A stretch of 64,000 nt of DNA, taken from Knoellia sp. p5-6-4 (lineage in GTDB: Bacteria > Actinomycetota > Actinomycetes > Actinomycetales > Dermatophilaceae). The translations under genes were made by a program, and so were the position numbers. This document shows, one piece after another, positions 19,189 through 27,731 of this stretch. Within the stretch, counting starts at the first letter, position 1; every line of letters begins with the position of its first letter. Where the stretch lies: positions 496,001 through 560,000 of the forward strand of contig NZ_JARGZF010000002.1 of the NCBI RefSeq assembly GCF_029222705.1, given 5' to 3'. Below the pieces are notes generated by a model. The model was not told the origin of the DNA and ran no database searches. It saw nothing but the letters and a program-made list of their open reading frames with translations.

Positions 19189-19989
19189 ATGACCGACCGA
19201 CCGTATGGCACCAGCACGGCGACCGGGCCCCAGGCCCAGGTCCCTGCCACTCCCCCGTCCCAGGCCACGACCCAGCCCGAGGGTTCCACCACCGAGGTGG
19301 CCAAGGACCAGGCCCAGAGCGTGGTCAGCGACGCCAAGCAGGGCGGACAGCAGGTGGCCCAGACCGCCAAGGAGCAGACCCAGGAGGTCGCCTCCGAGGC
19401 CAAGTACCAGGCGCAGCACCTCTACGAGCAGGTTCGCGGCGAGTTCGGCGACCAGGCGGCCAGCCAGCACCAGCGGGCCGCCAGCGGCCTGCGCAGCCTG
19501 GGCGACGAGCTCGGGGCGATGGCCCGTGGGCAGTCCACGCAGCAGGGCGTCGCCAGTGACCTCGCCCAACAGGCATCCGAGCGCGTGAGCGCCCTGGCCG
19601 GCTGGCTGGAGTCGCGCGAGCCCGGCGACGTCCTCAACGAGGTCACCAGTTTCGCCCGCCGCAAGCCCGGCACCTTCCTCGCCGCCGCCGCGGCCGTCGG
19701 CTTCCTCGGAGGCCGGCTGACCCGCGGCCTCGCCGCCGAGGCCACCGACAACGAGCCGCCTGCCACGACCATGGGGAGCACACCGACGCCGCGTGCGTCG
19801 GCGACGGACTTCAGCACCGGCAGGACCGGCTACAACCCGGGCCCGGCCACAGCAGCCCCGCGGGCGACCACGCAGGCGACAGCGCTTCCTGACGAGCCGG
19901 CCTGGCCCGCCCCGGGCAGCCCGGTGTCGCCCACGGGGGTCGACGCCACCACAGGCCTGGCCCCGGGGACGGGTCAGGAGCGCATATGA
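19189..19989 (+). CDS. Alanine-rich, repeat-containing protein with one hydrophobic segment (hypothetical)
   Basis: 266 residues, start ATG 19189 with GAGAGGAA about eight bases upstream. Residues 35-110 are rich in Ala, Gln, Lys and Glu, with LEA-like amphipathic character (VAKDQAQSVVSDAKQGGQQV and QTAKEQTQEVASEAKYQAQH). A hydrophobic stretch, GTFLAAAAAVGFLGGRLTRG, follows near residue 160, then a disordered Pro/Thr/Ala tail. First gene of a cassette in which each stop overlaps the next ATG (ATGA). Similar membrane-linked coiled proteins occur beside holin-X and DUF3618 genes in actinobacteria and are suspected envelope or stress factors; no function is established. Confidence 0.75.
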   Translation: MTDRPYGTSTATGPQAQVPATPPSQATTQPEGSTTEVAKDQAQSVVSDAKQGGQQVAQTAKEQTQEVASEAKYQAQHLYEQVRGEFGDQAASQHQRAASGLRSLGDELGAMARGQSTQQGVASDLAQQASERVSALAGWLESREPGDVLNEVTSFARRKPGTFLAAAAAVGFLGGRLTRGLAAEATDNEPPATTMGSTPTPRASATDFSTGRTGYNPGPATAAPRATTQATALPDEPAWPAPGSPVSPTGVDATTGLAPGTGQERI

Positions 19990-20456
19990 GCACTGCCGCA
20001 ACCGGCGGCCCTGGCATGGGCAACCTGGACGAGGACCAGATCCAGGGGTCGCACGACACCTACGTCAAGGGCGAGGTCTCCTCGATCGGCGCGCTGATCA
20101 GCGACGTCGCCACCGACCTGTCGACCCTGATGCGGCAGGAGGTCGCCCTGGCGAAGGCCGAGGCGCGCGAGTCCGCCACGCGGGCCGGCAAGGGAGCCGG
20201 GCTGCTCGGTGGCGCAGGAGCGGCGGCGTTCTACGCCGTCCTGTTCCTGTCCATCGCGCTGTGGTGGGCGCTCGGCAGCCTGATCGACAGCCTGGGGTGG
20301 TCCGCGGTCATCGTGGCCGTCCTGTGGGCGATCGTCGCCGCGGTCCTGGCCAGCATGGGCCGCAAGAAGCTGAAGGAAGTCCAAGGAATGTCGCGCACCG
20401 TGGAGACCGCCAAGCAGGTCCCCGATGCACTGAAGGGAAACGAGGACCGGGTATGA
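19986..20456 (+). CDS. Holin-X family-like (PF07332) small membrane protein
   Basis: 156 residues. An amphipathic N-terminal helix (SDVATDLSTLMRQEVALAKA) is followed by two membrane segments (AAFYAVLFLSIALWWALGSL and VIVAVLWAIVAAVLASMG) and a charged C-terminal helix. This matches the family annotated as phage holin family or DUF1469, a common chromosomal family of actinobacteria and proteobacteria. There are no phage genes nearby, so a lytic role is unlikely. Coupled by ATGA to both neighbours (19986-19989 and 20453-20456), so the three proteins are probably made in fixed ratio. Confidence 0.8.
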   Translation: MSTAATGGPGMGNLDEDQIQGSHDTYVKGEVSSIGALISDVATDLSTLMRQEVALAKAEARESATRAGKGAGLLGGAGAAAFYAVLFLSIALWWALGSLIDSLGWSAVIVAVLWAIVAAVLASMGRKKLKEVQGMSRTVETAKQVPDALKGNEDRV

Positions 20457-21094
20457 GCGAGCAGACGAGCAACGACCCCGAAGAGATCCGGGCCGAGATC
20501 GAGCGGACCCGGGGCGACCTGAGCCGTGATGTCAACGCTCTCGGCGAGGCGGTGTCCCCCGGGAACGTCGCCAAACGCCAGGCGAGCAAGGTGGGCGAGG
20601 GCATCGCCGGAGCGGCAACGAGCGTGAAGGAGCGGGTCATGGGAACCGCAGAGGACATGGGCAGCTCGACCAGCAGTGCGGCGTCGGGGCTCACCGACCG
20701 CGCGTCCGACATGGCGTCCGGAGTGGGCGACCGCGCGTCGGACGCCACCTACACTGCCAAGCGGAAGACGCGCGGCAACCCCCTGGCCGCCGGCGTGATC
20801 GCCCTCGGCGCCGGCTGGCTGCTGGGTTCGCTGATACCGGCGAGCGAGAAGGAGCGCGCCGCGGCGGCGACCGTCAAGGAGAAGGCCCAGCCCGTCATGG
20901 AGGAGGCCCAGTCCGTGGCGAAGGAGGCGGCCGAGCACCTCAAGGAGCCGGCCAAGGAGTCCATGGAGTCCGTCAAGGGCACGGCCCAGGACGCCGTCGA
21001 GACGGTGAGGTCCGAGGGCCAGTCCGCCGCCCAGGACGTCAAGGGCAGCGCACAGGACGCCCGCGACACCGTCCAGCAGCAGCACAGCAGCTGA
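20453..21094 (+). CDS. DUF3618 domain protein with a long helical tail
   Basis: 213 residues. The N-terminal IRAEIERTRGDLSRDVNALG is the DUF3618 signature. A short membrane segment, AAGVIALGAGWLLGSLIPAS, follows near residue 110, and the rest is Ala/Lys/Glu/Gln-rich helix with 11-residue-like spacing reminiscent of LEA proteins (KEKAQPVMEEAQSVAKEAAE). Last gene of the 19-21 kb cassette, followed 17 bases later by a hairpin. An envelope or desiccation-stress role is plausible from composition only. Confidence 0.8.
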   Translation: MSEQTSNDPEEIRAEIERTRGDLSRDVNALGEAVSPGNVAKRQASKVGEGIAGAATSVKERVMGTAEDMGSSTSSAASGLTDRASDMASGVGDRASDATYTAKRKTRGNPLAAGVIALGAGWLLGSLIPASEKERAAAATVKEKAQPVMEEAQSVAKEAAEHLKEPAKESMESVKGTAQDAVETVRSEGQSAAQDVKGSAQDARDTVQQQHSS

Positions 21095-21111
21095 TCCCTC
21101 CCGCAGACGGC

Positions 21112-21143
21112 GGAGCCCGTCGCCCTCAGGGGCGACGGGCTCC
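21112..21143. terminator. Bidirectional terminator between the DUF3618 cassette and hflX
   Basis: Perfect 14-bp stem GGAGCCCGTCGCCC (21112-21125) against 21130-21143 with a TCAG loop, located between convergent stops at 21094 and 21152. No U-run is seen. Confidence 0.85.
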
Positions 21144-21151
21144 CTCGTCGT

Positions 21152-22606
21152 TCAGGCGGGGTATGCCGTGAGCTCGGCGGCGAGGTCGGGGTGCACCCGG
21201 GCCTGCACGCGGGTGCCGTCGGTGGTGTGCTCGGCGCCGAGGACCTCGCCCTCGTCGTGGAGCCGGCTGACGAGGTCGCCGCGCTCGTAGGGCAGCAGCA
21301 CGTCGACGTCGATGGTCGGGCGCGGGAGCTCGCCGGCGATGAGGTCGCGCAGCTCCGCGATGCCCTGGCCGGTGCGCGCCGAGACCACGATGCAGTGCTT
21401 CTCGTGGCGGCGGAGCCGGTCGAGCACCTCGGGGTCGGCCGCGTCGGCCTTGTTGACGACGATGACCTCCTTGACGTCGGCGGCGTCGACGTCGGCGAGC
21501 ACCGCCCGGACCGCGGTGATCTGGCCCTCGGGGTCGGGGTGCGACCCGTCGACGACGTGCAGCAGCAGGTCGGCGTCGGCGACCTCCTCGAGCGTCGAGC
21601 GGAACGCCTCGACGAGCTGGGTCGGCAGCTGGCGGACGAAGCCCACCGTGTCGGCGAGGGTGTACAGCCGTCCGTCCGGCGTCTCGGCACGGCGGACGGT
21701 GGGGTCGAGGGTGGCGAAGAGCTGGTTCTCGACGAGGACGCCTGCGCCGGTGAGCCGGTTGAGGAGCGAGGACTTGCCGGCGTTGGTGTAGCCGGCGATC
21801 GCCACGCTGGGCACGCCGTTGGCCTTGCGGCCGGACCGCTTGGTGTCGCGGCCGGTCTTCATCTCCTTGATCTCCCGGCGCAGCTTGGCCATCCGCTGGT
21901 TGATGCGCCGCCGGTCGAGCTCGATCTTCGTCTCACCGGGGCCGCGGGATCCCATGCCCTGGCCGCCGGCCGCCTGGCCACCGGCCTGGCGCGACATCGA
22001 CTCACCCCAGCCGCGCAGGCGCGGGAGGAGGTACTGGAGCTGGGCGAGCTCGACCTGCGCCTTGCCCTCCTTGGACTTCGCGTGCTGGGCGAAGATGTCG
22101 AGGATCAGGGCGGTGCGGTCGATCACCTTGACCTTGACGACGTCCTCGAGCGCCCGTCGCTGGCTGGGGGTCAGTTCTGTGTCGCAGATGACCGTGTCCG
22201 CACCCTCGGCGATGACGATGTCGCGCAGCTCCTCGGCCTTACCGGCGCCGAGGTAGGTGCCGGTGTCGGGCTTCGAGCGGCGCTGAACCAGGCCTGCGAG
22301 GACGGTCGAGCCGGCCGTCTCGGCAAGCGCCGCGAGCTCGCGCATCGAGTTGTCGGCGTCCTCTGCGGTCCCATCGGTCCAGACGGCCGCGAGCACGACG
22401 CGCTCGAGGCGGAGCTGGCGGTACTCGACCTCGGTGATGTCCTCGAGCTCGGTCGACAGACCGGCGACGCGGCGCAGGGCCGCGCGCTCCTCACGGTCGA
22501 ACTGGTCGCCGTCGTATCCGTTGTCGCCGTCGAGCTCGGTGTCGAACAGGGCCTCGTCGGCCAGGGCCTCGGCCCGCTGGTTGAAGAGTTCAGTGCGTGA
22601 AGTCAT
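21152..22606 (-). CDS. hflX: Ribosome-splitting GTPase HflX
   Basis: 484 residues. The N-terminal nucleotide-binding domain ends in GSRGPGETKIELDRRRI, the HflX hallmark, followed by the GTPase domain: G1 GYTNAGKSS, G3 DTVGFVRQLP and G4 NKAD. The C-terminal part is DVLLPYERGDLVSRLH. HflX splits stalled ribosomes during stress such as heat shock or macrolide exposure. AGAGGGGAT just before the ATG gives a good ribosome-binding site. The last codons (LTAYPA) include an octamer copy (21161-21168). Confidence 0.95.
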   Translation of the reverse strand: MTSRTELFNQRAEALADEALFDTELDGDNGYDGDQFDREERAALRRVAGLSTELEDITEVEYRQLRLERVVLAAVWTDGTAEDADNSMRELAALAETAGSTVLAGLVQRRSKPDTGTYLGAGKAEELRDIVIAEGADTVICDTELTPSQRRALEDVVKVKVIDRTALILDIFAQHAKSKEGKAQVELAQLQYLLPRLRGWGESMSRQAGGQAAGGQGMGSRGPGETKIELDRRRINQRMAKLRREIKEMKTGRDTKRSGRKANGVPSVAIAGYTNAGKSSLLNRLTGAGVLVENQLFATLDPTVRRAETPDGRLYTLADTVGFVRQLPTQLVEAFRSTLEEVADADLLLHVVDGSHPDPEGQITAVRAVLADVDAADVKEVIVVNKADAADPEVLDRLRRHEKHCIVVSARTGQGIAELRDLIAGELPRPTIDVDVLLPYERGDLVSRLHDEGEVLGAEHTTDGTRVQARVHPDLAAELTAYPA

Positions 22607-22680
22607 ATCCCCTCTAGGTTCTCACCTGATGAACGGGTCGGGCGACTCGTTTATGCCCCCGCTCGCTAGCGTGTGCGCTG

Positions 22681-23298
22681 ATGAGCCAGAGCGACCACTA
22701 CTTCACCGCGCAGCCCGCGAGCCCGGGCGAGCAGCGGGCCCTGACCGTGCGTCTCGCCGGCCGTGAGGTCACCGTCCGCACGGCCCCGGGCATCTTCAGC
22801 CCGGACGGGCTCGACAAGGGCACCGCGGTGCTGCTGCGCGAGGTGCCGGAGCCCCCCGCCACGGGGGACCTGCTCGACCTCGGCTGCGGTTGGGGACCGG
22901 TGGCGCTCACCCTGGCGCTGCGCTCCCCCGCCGCCCGGGTCTGGGCGGTCGACGTCAACGAGCGCTCCGTCGCGCTGACCGCGGCGAACGCACGCTCGCT
23001 AGGTGCGGACGGCGTTCGAGCCGCGCGTCCGCAGGACGTGCCCGACGACGTGCGGTTCGCGGTCATCTGGTCCAACCCGCCGATCCGGGTGGGCAAGGCG
23101 ATTCTGCACGACATGCTGCTGCACTGGCTGCCGCGGCTGGAAGCCGGCGGCACGGCATACCTCGTGGTGCAGAAGAACCTCGGGTCGGACTCCCTGCAGC
23201 GCTGGCTCGCCGAGCACCTGCCGGCGGACGAGTTCAGCGTCTCCCGCCACGCCTCGGACAAGGGCTTCCGGGTCCTGGCGGTCACACGAGGTTCGTGA
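22681..23298 (+). CDS. Class I SAM-dependent methyltransferase (RsmC-like MTS domain)
   Basis: 205 residues. LLDLGCGWGPVALTLAL is the SAM-binding motif I, AVDVNERSVALTAANA carries the acidic ribose ligand, and SNPPIRVG is the N-P-P-[YFI] catalytic motif of amino-methyltransferases. Size and motifs match the single C-terminal domain of RsmC/RlmG-type rRNA guanine-N2 methyltransferases. TAGCGT lies eight bases before ATG 22681. Transcribed divergently from hflX. The 3' end overlaps dapF by 17 bases on the other strand. The target nucleotide is unknown. Confidence 0.85.
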   Translation: MSQSDHYFTAQPASPGEQRALTVRLAGREVTVRTAPGIFSPDGLDKGTAVLLREVPEPPATGDLLDLGCGWGPVALTLALRSPAARVWAVDVNERSVALTAANARSLGADGVRAARPQDVPDDVRFAVIWSNPPIRVGKAILHDMLLHWLPRLEAGGTAYLVVQKNLGSDSLQRWLAEHLPADEFSVSRHASDKGFRVLAVTRGS

Positions 23299-24157
23299 CG
23301 CCGTCGGCGACGAGCGTCGCCGGCCCGGCCAGCTCGACCTCCTGGCCCGGCAGCGCCGAGACGCGCAGGCGGCCGCCGGGAACGTCGACGGTCCACACGT
23401 CGGGCGCGCCCTCCCCGGCCCAGAACCTCGTCGCCAGCGCCGCCGCGCAGGCGCCGGTGCCGCAGGAGCGGGTCTCGCCCACACCTCGCTCGTGCACGCG
23501 CATGCTGATGTGGCCCAACCCGTGCGGGCGGACGAACTCGACGTTGGTGCCCTGGGGTGGGGCGGGGTTCACCACCGGCGCCCGGGTGAGGTCGAGGCTG
23601 TCGAGGTCGATGCTCTCGGGCAGCGCGACGACCGTGTGGGGGTTGCCGAGGTCGAGGCTGACGGCCGAGAAGGGCTCGCGGCCGTCGAGGTGCACCAGGG
23701 CGTCGACGCCGTCGTCGCCGGCGTCGACCGGGTCGGCGAAACGCCACGGGCCGAGGTTCACGGCGATGAGGCCGTCGGGCTCGAAGCGCACGCGCTTGAC
23801 GCCGGCCCGCGTCGCGATGGAGAACTCCGTGGCGGTCTCGAGGCCTTCACGCCGCAGGTAGGCCGCGAAGACCCGCGACCCGTTGCCGCACATCTCGGCG
23901 GCGCTGCCGTCGGCGTTTCGGTAGTCCATGAACCAGGTCGCCTCACCCGCCTGCGCCAGCACCGCGTCCTCCGCCGCCATCGCCGTGGGCACGACGCGGA
24001 TCACGCCGTCGCCACCGATGCCCGCACGGCGGTCTGCCAGCAGGGCGACCTGGCTGGGCATGAGGTCATGGGTGCCGTCGAGGTCGGGCACGATGACGAA
24101 GTCGTTCTCGGTGCCGTGCCCCTTGGTGAAGGCCAGTGCGTCAGCCATGCCGGTCAT
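23282..24157 (-). CDS. dapF: Diaminopimelate epimerase
   Basis: 291 residues. The two catalytic cysteines are in EMCGNGSRVFA and ETRSCGTGACA. The N-terminus KGHGTENDFVIVPD is family-typical. It converts LL- to meso-diaminopimelate for lysine and peptidoglycan synthesis. It overlaps miaA by 17 bases (24141-24157) and is the distal gene of def-miaA-dapF. Confidence 0.96.
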   Translation of the reverse strand: MTGMADALAFTKGHGTENDFVIVPDLDGTHDLMPSQVALLADRRAGIGGDGVIRVVPTAMAAEDAVLAQAGEATWFMDYRNADGSAAEMCGNGSRVFAAYLRREGLETATEFSIATRAGVKRVRFEPDGLIAVNLGPWRFADPVDAGDDGVDALVHLDGREPFSAVSLDLGNPHTVVALPESIDLDSLDLTRAPVVNPAPPQGTNVEFVRPHGLGHISMRVHERGVGETRSCGTGACAAALATRFWAGEGAPDVWTVDVPGGRLRVSALPGQEVELAGPATLVADGVTNLV

Positions 24158-25085
24158 TGTCCCTGATCGCCTGACGCACGAGGTGCACGGCTCGCGCGAC
24201 GGCGTCGTCGTCGCGCGGATCGAGCCACGTCACGCGCGGGTCGGGCCGGAACCACGACTCCTGCCGCCGGGCCAGCCGGCGGGTCAGCGCGGCGGTCTGC
24301 TGCTGTGCCTCGGCCTCGGTCAGGTCGCCGTCCAGCTGCGCCAGCACCTGCGCGTAGCCGATGGCCCTCGAAGCCGTGCGTCCCTCGCGCAGGCCGCACC
24401 CCTCCAGCCCGCGGACCTCCTCGACCAGGCCCCCCTGCCACATGCGCCGGACCCGTGCCTCGATCCGCTCGTCGAGCACCGGCCGCGGCACGTCCAGCCC
24501 CAGGGTCACCGTGGGCCGCAGGTACTCGCGGCTCGGCATGGTCGCCGAGAAGGGGCGTCCCGTCAGCTCGATGACCTCCAGGGCCCGCACGATCCGGCGG
24601 GTGTTGTTCGCCTCGATCGACACCGCCGCGGTGGGGTCCGCCTCGCGCAGGCGCCCCAGCATCGCGGGAGTGCCGAGCTCGGCTGCCTCCTGCTCCAGCC
24701 GGCGCCGCACGTCCGGGTCGGTGGGAGGGATCTCGAGACGGTCCAGCGCGGCGCGCACGTAGAGCCCGGAGCCCCCCACGACGAGGGGGTGCAGTCCCCG
24801 GTCGGTGATGTCGGCCAGGTCGGCGCGCGCGGCCTGCTGGTAGGCCGCGACGCTCGCCTCCTCGGTCACCTCCAGCACGTCGAGCTGGTGGTGCGGTATG
24901 CCGCGCCGCTGACTCACGGGGAGCTTGGCGGTGCCGATGTCCATGCCGCGGTAGAGCTGCGCGGCGTCCGCGTTCACGACCTCGCCGCCGAGCTCCTCCG
25001 CGAGGTGGAGCGCGAGGTCGGACTTGCCGGTGGCGGTGGGGCCGACGACGGCGACGACGACGGACTGCTCCGAAGGCTCGGCCAT
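24141..25085 (-). CDS. miaA: tRNA dimethylallyltransferase
   Basis: 314 residues. P-loop VVGPTATGKSDLALHL is near residue 13 and NADAAQLYRGMDIGTAKLP is the DSxQ-like substrate block (here DAAQ). It prenylates A37 of tRNAs reading UNN codons, the substrate later thiolated by MiaB encoded about 1 kb upstream. An octamer copy at 24896-24903 is read here as GGC ATA CC (Gly-Ile-Pro), using the rare ATA codon. Three bases separate it from def. Confidence 0.95.
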   Translation of the reverse strand: MAEPSEQSVVVAVVGPTATGKSDLALHLAEELGGEVVNADAAQLYRGMDIGTAKLPVSQRRGIPHHQLDVLEVTEEASVAAYQQAARADLADITDRGLHPLVVGGSGLYVRAALDRLEIPPTDPDVRRRLEQEAAELGTPAMLGRLREADPTAAVSIEANNTRRIVRALEVIELTGRPFSATMPSREYLRPTVTLGLDVPRPVLDERIEARVRRMWQGGLVEEVRGLEGCGLREGRTASRAIGYAQVLAQLDGDLTEAEAQQQTAALTRRLARRQESWFRPDPRVTWLDPRDDDAVARAVHLVRQAIRDNDRHG

Positions 25086-25088
25086 CCC

Positions 25089-25685
25089 TTACAGGTCGTG
25101 CTCGTCGGGGGCGTCGTGCCCGAAGGGGTCGGGGTCGACACCCGGCATCCAGCTGTGACCGGGCTTGCCCCAGCCGTTGCGCTTGACCGCCTTCTTCGCC
25201 TTCCTGCCCCACTTCTCGCCCAGGCGGTCGACGTAGAGGAAGCCGTTGAGGTGGTCGTACTCGTGCTGCATGCAGCGGGCGAACCAGCCGGTGGCCTCGA
25301 AGGCGACCTCGTTGCCGTCGACGTCGTAGCCGCTGACGCTGGCGCGGTCGCCGCGCTTGAGCGGGAAGCTCTCCCCCGGCACCGAGAGGCAGCCCTCAGC
25401 CTCCTCGTGCGGGTCGGGCTCCTCCTGTGCCGGCTTCGACGAGCTCACGTATGGGTTGATGATGACGCCGCGCACGGGAACGTCGTCGGAGTTCTCCATC
25501 TGCCAGGTGAAGATGCGCAGTCCCACGCCGATCTGCGGCGCAGCCAGTCCGACCCCGTGGGCGGCGTCCATCGTCTCGAACATGTCCGCCACCAGGGCCT
25601 TGAGCTCGTCGTCGAAGGACTCCACCGGCAGGGCGCGCCGGTGCAGGACGGGCTCTCCGGTGATCACGATGGGGCGAACGGTCAT
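25089..25685 (-). CDS. def: Peptide deformylase
   Basis: 198 residues from ATG 25685. All three family motifs are present: GVGLAAPQIG, EGCLSVPG (metal-binding Cys) and QHEYDHLNG (HExxH-type, metal-binding His and catalytic Glu). It removes the N-formyl group from new proteins. A longer frame reaches 25943 but would include no conserved sequence and would run antisense through the small gene at 25798. A C-terminal extension with basic residues (KWGRKAKKAVKRNGWGKP) follows the catalytic core. Confidence 0.95.
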   Translation of the reverse strand: MTVRPIVITGEPVLHRRALPVESFDDELKALVADMFETMDAAHGVGLAAPQIGVGLRIFTWQMENSDDVPVRGVIINPYVSSSKPAQEEPDPHEEAEGCLSVPGESFPLKRGDRASVSGYDVDGNEVAFEATGWFARCMQHEYDHLNGFLYVDRLGEKWGRKAKKAVKRNGWGKPGHSWMPGVDPDPFGHDAPDEHDL

Positions 25686-25797
25686 GGCGGGCAGTCTCCC
25701 AGACTCTCCGGTCGCGGACTCCAGCAGGCTGCGGCAGGGTGGAGAAGTCCGCGGAACACCTGCGGTCGACACATCCCACCAGCGAAGGAGATCCGCC

Positions 25798-26016
25798 ATG
25801 GGCATGTTCGACGAGATCAAGGACAAGGTGGCCGACCTCGCCGGCCAGCACGGGGACAAGGTCGAGGAGCACAGCGACACCGGTCTCGACCGCGCCGAGG
25901 AGATGGCCGGTGAGCGGTTCGGCGAGCAGCACGCCGAGCACATCGGTCAAGGCCGCGACATCCTCGACGAGCGCATCGGTGAAGGTGGCGGCGACGAGGG
26001 GCAGCAGCCCGTCTGA
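25798..26016 (+). CDS. Small Rv0909/MT0933-like antitoxin family protein
   Basis: 72 residues with a textbook ribosome-binding site, AAGGAGAT, seven bases before ATG 25798. The start MGMFDEIKDKVADLAGQHGD and the Lys/Glu/Asp-rich amphipathic helix resemble actinobacterial MT0933-like proteins, annotated as putative antitoxins, and more loosely CsbD-like stress proteins. No toxin gene is adjacent: the next gene on either side is def or miaB on the opposite strand. The antitoxin label is therefore inherited from the family name only. Confidence 0.65.
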   Translation: MGMFDEIKDKVADLAGQHGDKVEEHSDTGLDRAEEMAGERFGEQHAEHIGQGRDILDERIGEGGGDEGQQPV

Positions 26017-26026
26017 CCCACCCATC

Positions 26027-26066
26027 GACAGGAGCGCCGGACCCGATCGGGTCCGGCGCTCCTGTC
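26027..26066. terminator. Bidirectional terminator between the small gene and miaB
   Basis: A 40-base perfect palindrome (GACAGGAGCGCCGGACCC at 26027-26044, GATC centre, then its complement to 26066). It lies between convergent stops at 26016 and 26084. Confidence 0.85.
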
Positions 26067-26083
26067 GTCAGGCAGTGCCTCGC

Positions 26084-27613
26084 TCAGCTGCTGGCGCAGG
26101 CCGGGACCGAGGCGGGCGACGTGGCGGGGCGCCCCACACCCGGCATGCCGAGGGAGACGGCCGGCTTGCCCGGCACGGGCGCGTCCTGCAGGGCCTGCCA
26201 GGCGTCGCCACCGGCGGTGCGGCGCACGGCATACGGTCCGCCGCTCAGGGCGGCGTCGGCGACGAGGTGGTGGGGGGCGCCGTAGGTGACGCCGACGGTG
26301 ACCAGGTCGCCCGGTCGAGGGCGCTCCGCGCCCTCGGGGACGGCGAGGTGCACGAGCCGGTTGTCGCGCGCCCGACCGGAGAGGCGCTGGGTCTCGGTGT
26401 CCTTGCGGCCCTCGCCGGTGGCGACCAGCACCTCGATCTCGCGGCCCTCGATCGTGCGGTTCTCGGCCCAGGAGATCTCCTCCTGCACCTCGATGAGGCG
26501 GTCGTAGCGCTCCTGGACGACGGCCTTGGGCACCTGGTGGTCCATCGTCGCCGCCGGAGTGCCGGGACGGATGGAGTACTGGAAGGTGAAGGCGCTGGAG
26601 AAGCGGGACTGGCGCACCACCTTGAGGGTCTGCTCGAAGTCCTCGTCGGTCTCGCCGGGGAAGCCGACGATGATGTCGGTGGTGATGGCGGCGTCAGGGA
26701 TCTGCTCGCGGACCCGGTCGATGATGCCGAGGAACTTGGCGCTGCGGTAGGACCGGCGCATCTCCTTCAGCACCCGGTCTGAGCCGGACTGCAGCGGCAT
26801 GTGCAGGCTCGGCATGACGTTGGGGGTCTCGGCCATCGCGGTGATGACGTCGTCGGTGAACGCGGCCGGGTGCGGGCTGGTGAAGCGCACGCGCTCGAGG
26901 CCCTCGATCTCGCCGCAGGCGCGCAGCAGCTTGCCGAACGCGAGCCGGTCGCCGAACTCGACCCCGTAGGTGTTGACGTTCTGGCCCAGCAGGGTGACCT
27001 CGACGACGCCCTGGTCGACCAGCGCCTGCACCTCGGCGAGGATGTCGCCGGGTCGCCGGTCGGCCTCCTTGCCGCGCAGGCTGGGGACGATGCAGAACGT
27101 GCAGGTGTTGTTGCAGCCCACCGAGATCGAGACCCAGCCGCTGTAGGCGGAGTCGCGACGGGTCGGCAGCGTGCTCGGGAAGACCTCGAGGCTCTCGAGG
27201 ATCTCGACCTGGGCCTCGCGGTTGTGGCGGGCACGGTCGAGCAGCGCGGGAAGGCTGCCGATGTTGTGCGTGCCGAAGACGACGTCGACCCACGGCGCGC
27301 GCTTCACGATCGTGTCGCGGTCCTTCTGGGCCATGCAGCCCCCCACGGCGATCTGCATGTCGGGGTTGCGGGTCTTGGCCGGACGGAGCTGGCCGAGGTT
27401 GCCGTAGAGCTTGTTGTCGGCGTTCTCGCGCACCGCGCAGGTGTTGAAGACCACGACGTCGGCAGCCGCGGGCCGCTCCCCCGCCGGCACGCTGTTGAGG
27501 TCGACGTAGCCGGCCGTCTCGAGGAGCCCTGCGAGTCGCTCGGAGTCGTGCACGTTCATCTGGCACCCTTGGGTGCGCACGTCGTAGGTCTTCTGCGTCG
27601 TCTGTGTGGTCAT
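26084..27613 (-). CDS. miaB: tRNA-2-methylthio-N6-dimethylallyladenosine synthase
   Basis: 509 residues from ATG 27613. The N-terminal auxiliary cluster cysteines are in [18 protein letters not shown] and AVGGCMAQ. The radical-SAM triad is [11 protein letters not shown], and a TRAM-like domain ([19 protein letters not shown]) follows. It adds methylthio to MiaA-modified A37. The C-terminal 50-60 residues beyond TRAM are Pro/Ala-rich and not conserved. TACCCT lies ten bases upstream of the ATG and an octamer copy sits at 27648-27655. Confidence 0.95.
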   Translation of the reverse strand: MTTQTTQKTYDVRTQGCQMNVHDSERLAGLLETAGYVDLNSVPAGERPAAADVVVFNTCAVRENADNKLYGNLGQLRPAKTRNPDMQIAVGGCMAQKDRDTIVKRAPWVDVVFGTHNIGSLPALLDRARHNREAQVEILESLEVFPSTLPTRRDSAYSGWVSISVGCNNTCTFCIVPSLRGKEADRRPGDILAEVQALVDQGVVEVTLLGQNVNTYGVEFGDRLAFGKLLRACGEIEGLERVRFTSPHPAAFTDDVITAMAETPNVMPSLHMPLQSGSDRVLKEMRRSYRSAKFLGIIDRVREQIPDAAITTDIIVGFPGETDEDFEQTLKVVRQSRFSSAFTFQYSIRPGTPAATMDHQVPKAVVQERYDRLIEVQEEISWAENRTIEGREIEVLVATGEGRKDTETQRLSGRARDNRLVHLAVPEGAERPRPGDLVTVGVTYGAPHHLVADAALSGGPYAVRRTAGGDAWQALQDAPVPGKPAVSLGMPGVGRPATSPASVPACASS

Positions 27614-27731
27614 CGCACGGACAAGGGTACGTGCTGCGCACGACCGGGTATGCCGCGCGGGCACCGTGACGGTCAGCGCCTGCCGTGGCGCTGGCCGCCG
27701 CGTCGGTGTCAGCGGGTGGTACGCGTCGGCG

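Noticed and set aside
19986-20456. Holin-family gene as evidence of a prophage
   Set aside because: No endolysin, capsid, integrase or other phage gene nearby; this holin-X-like family is common on actinobacterial chromosomes.
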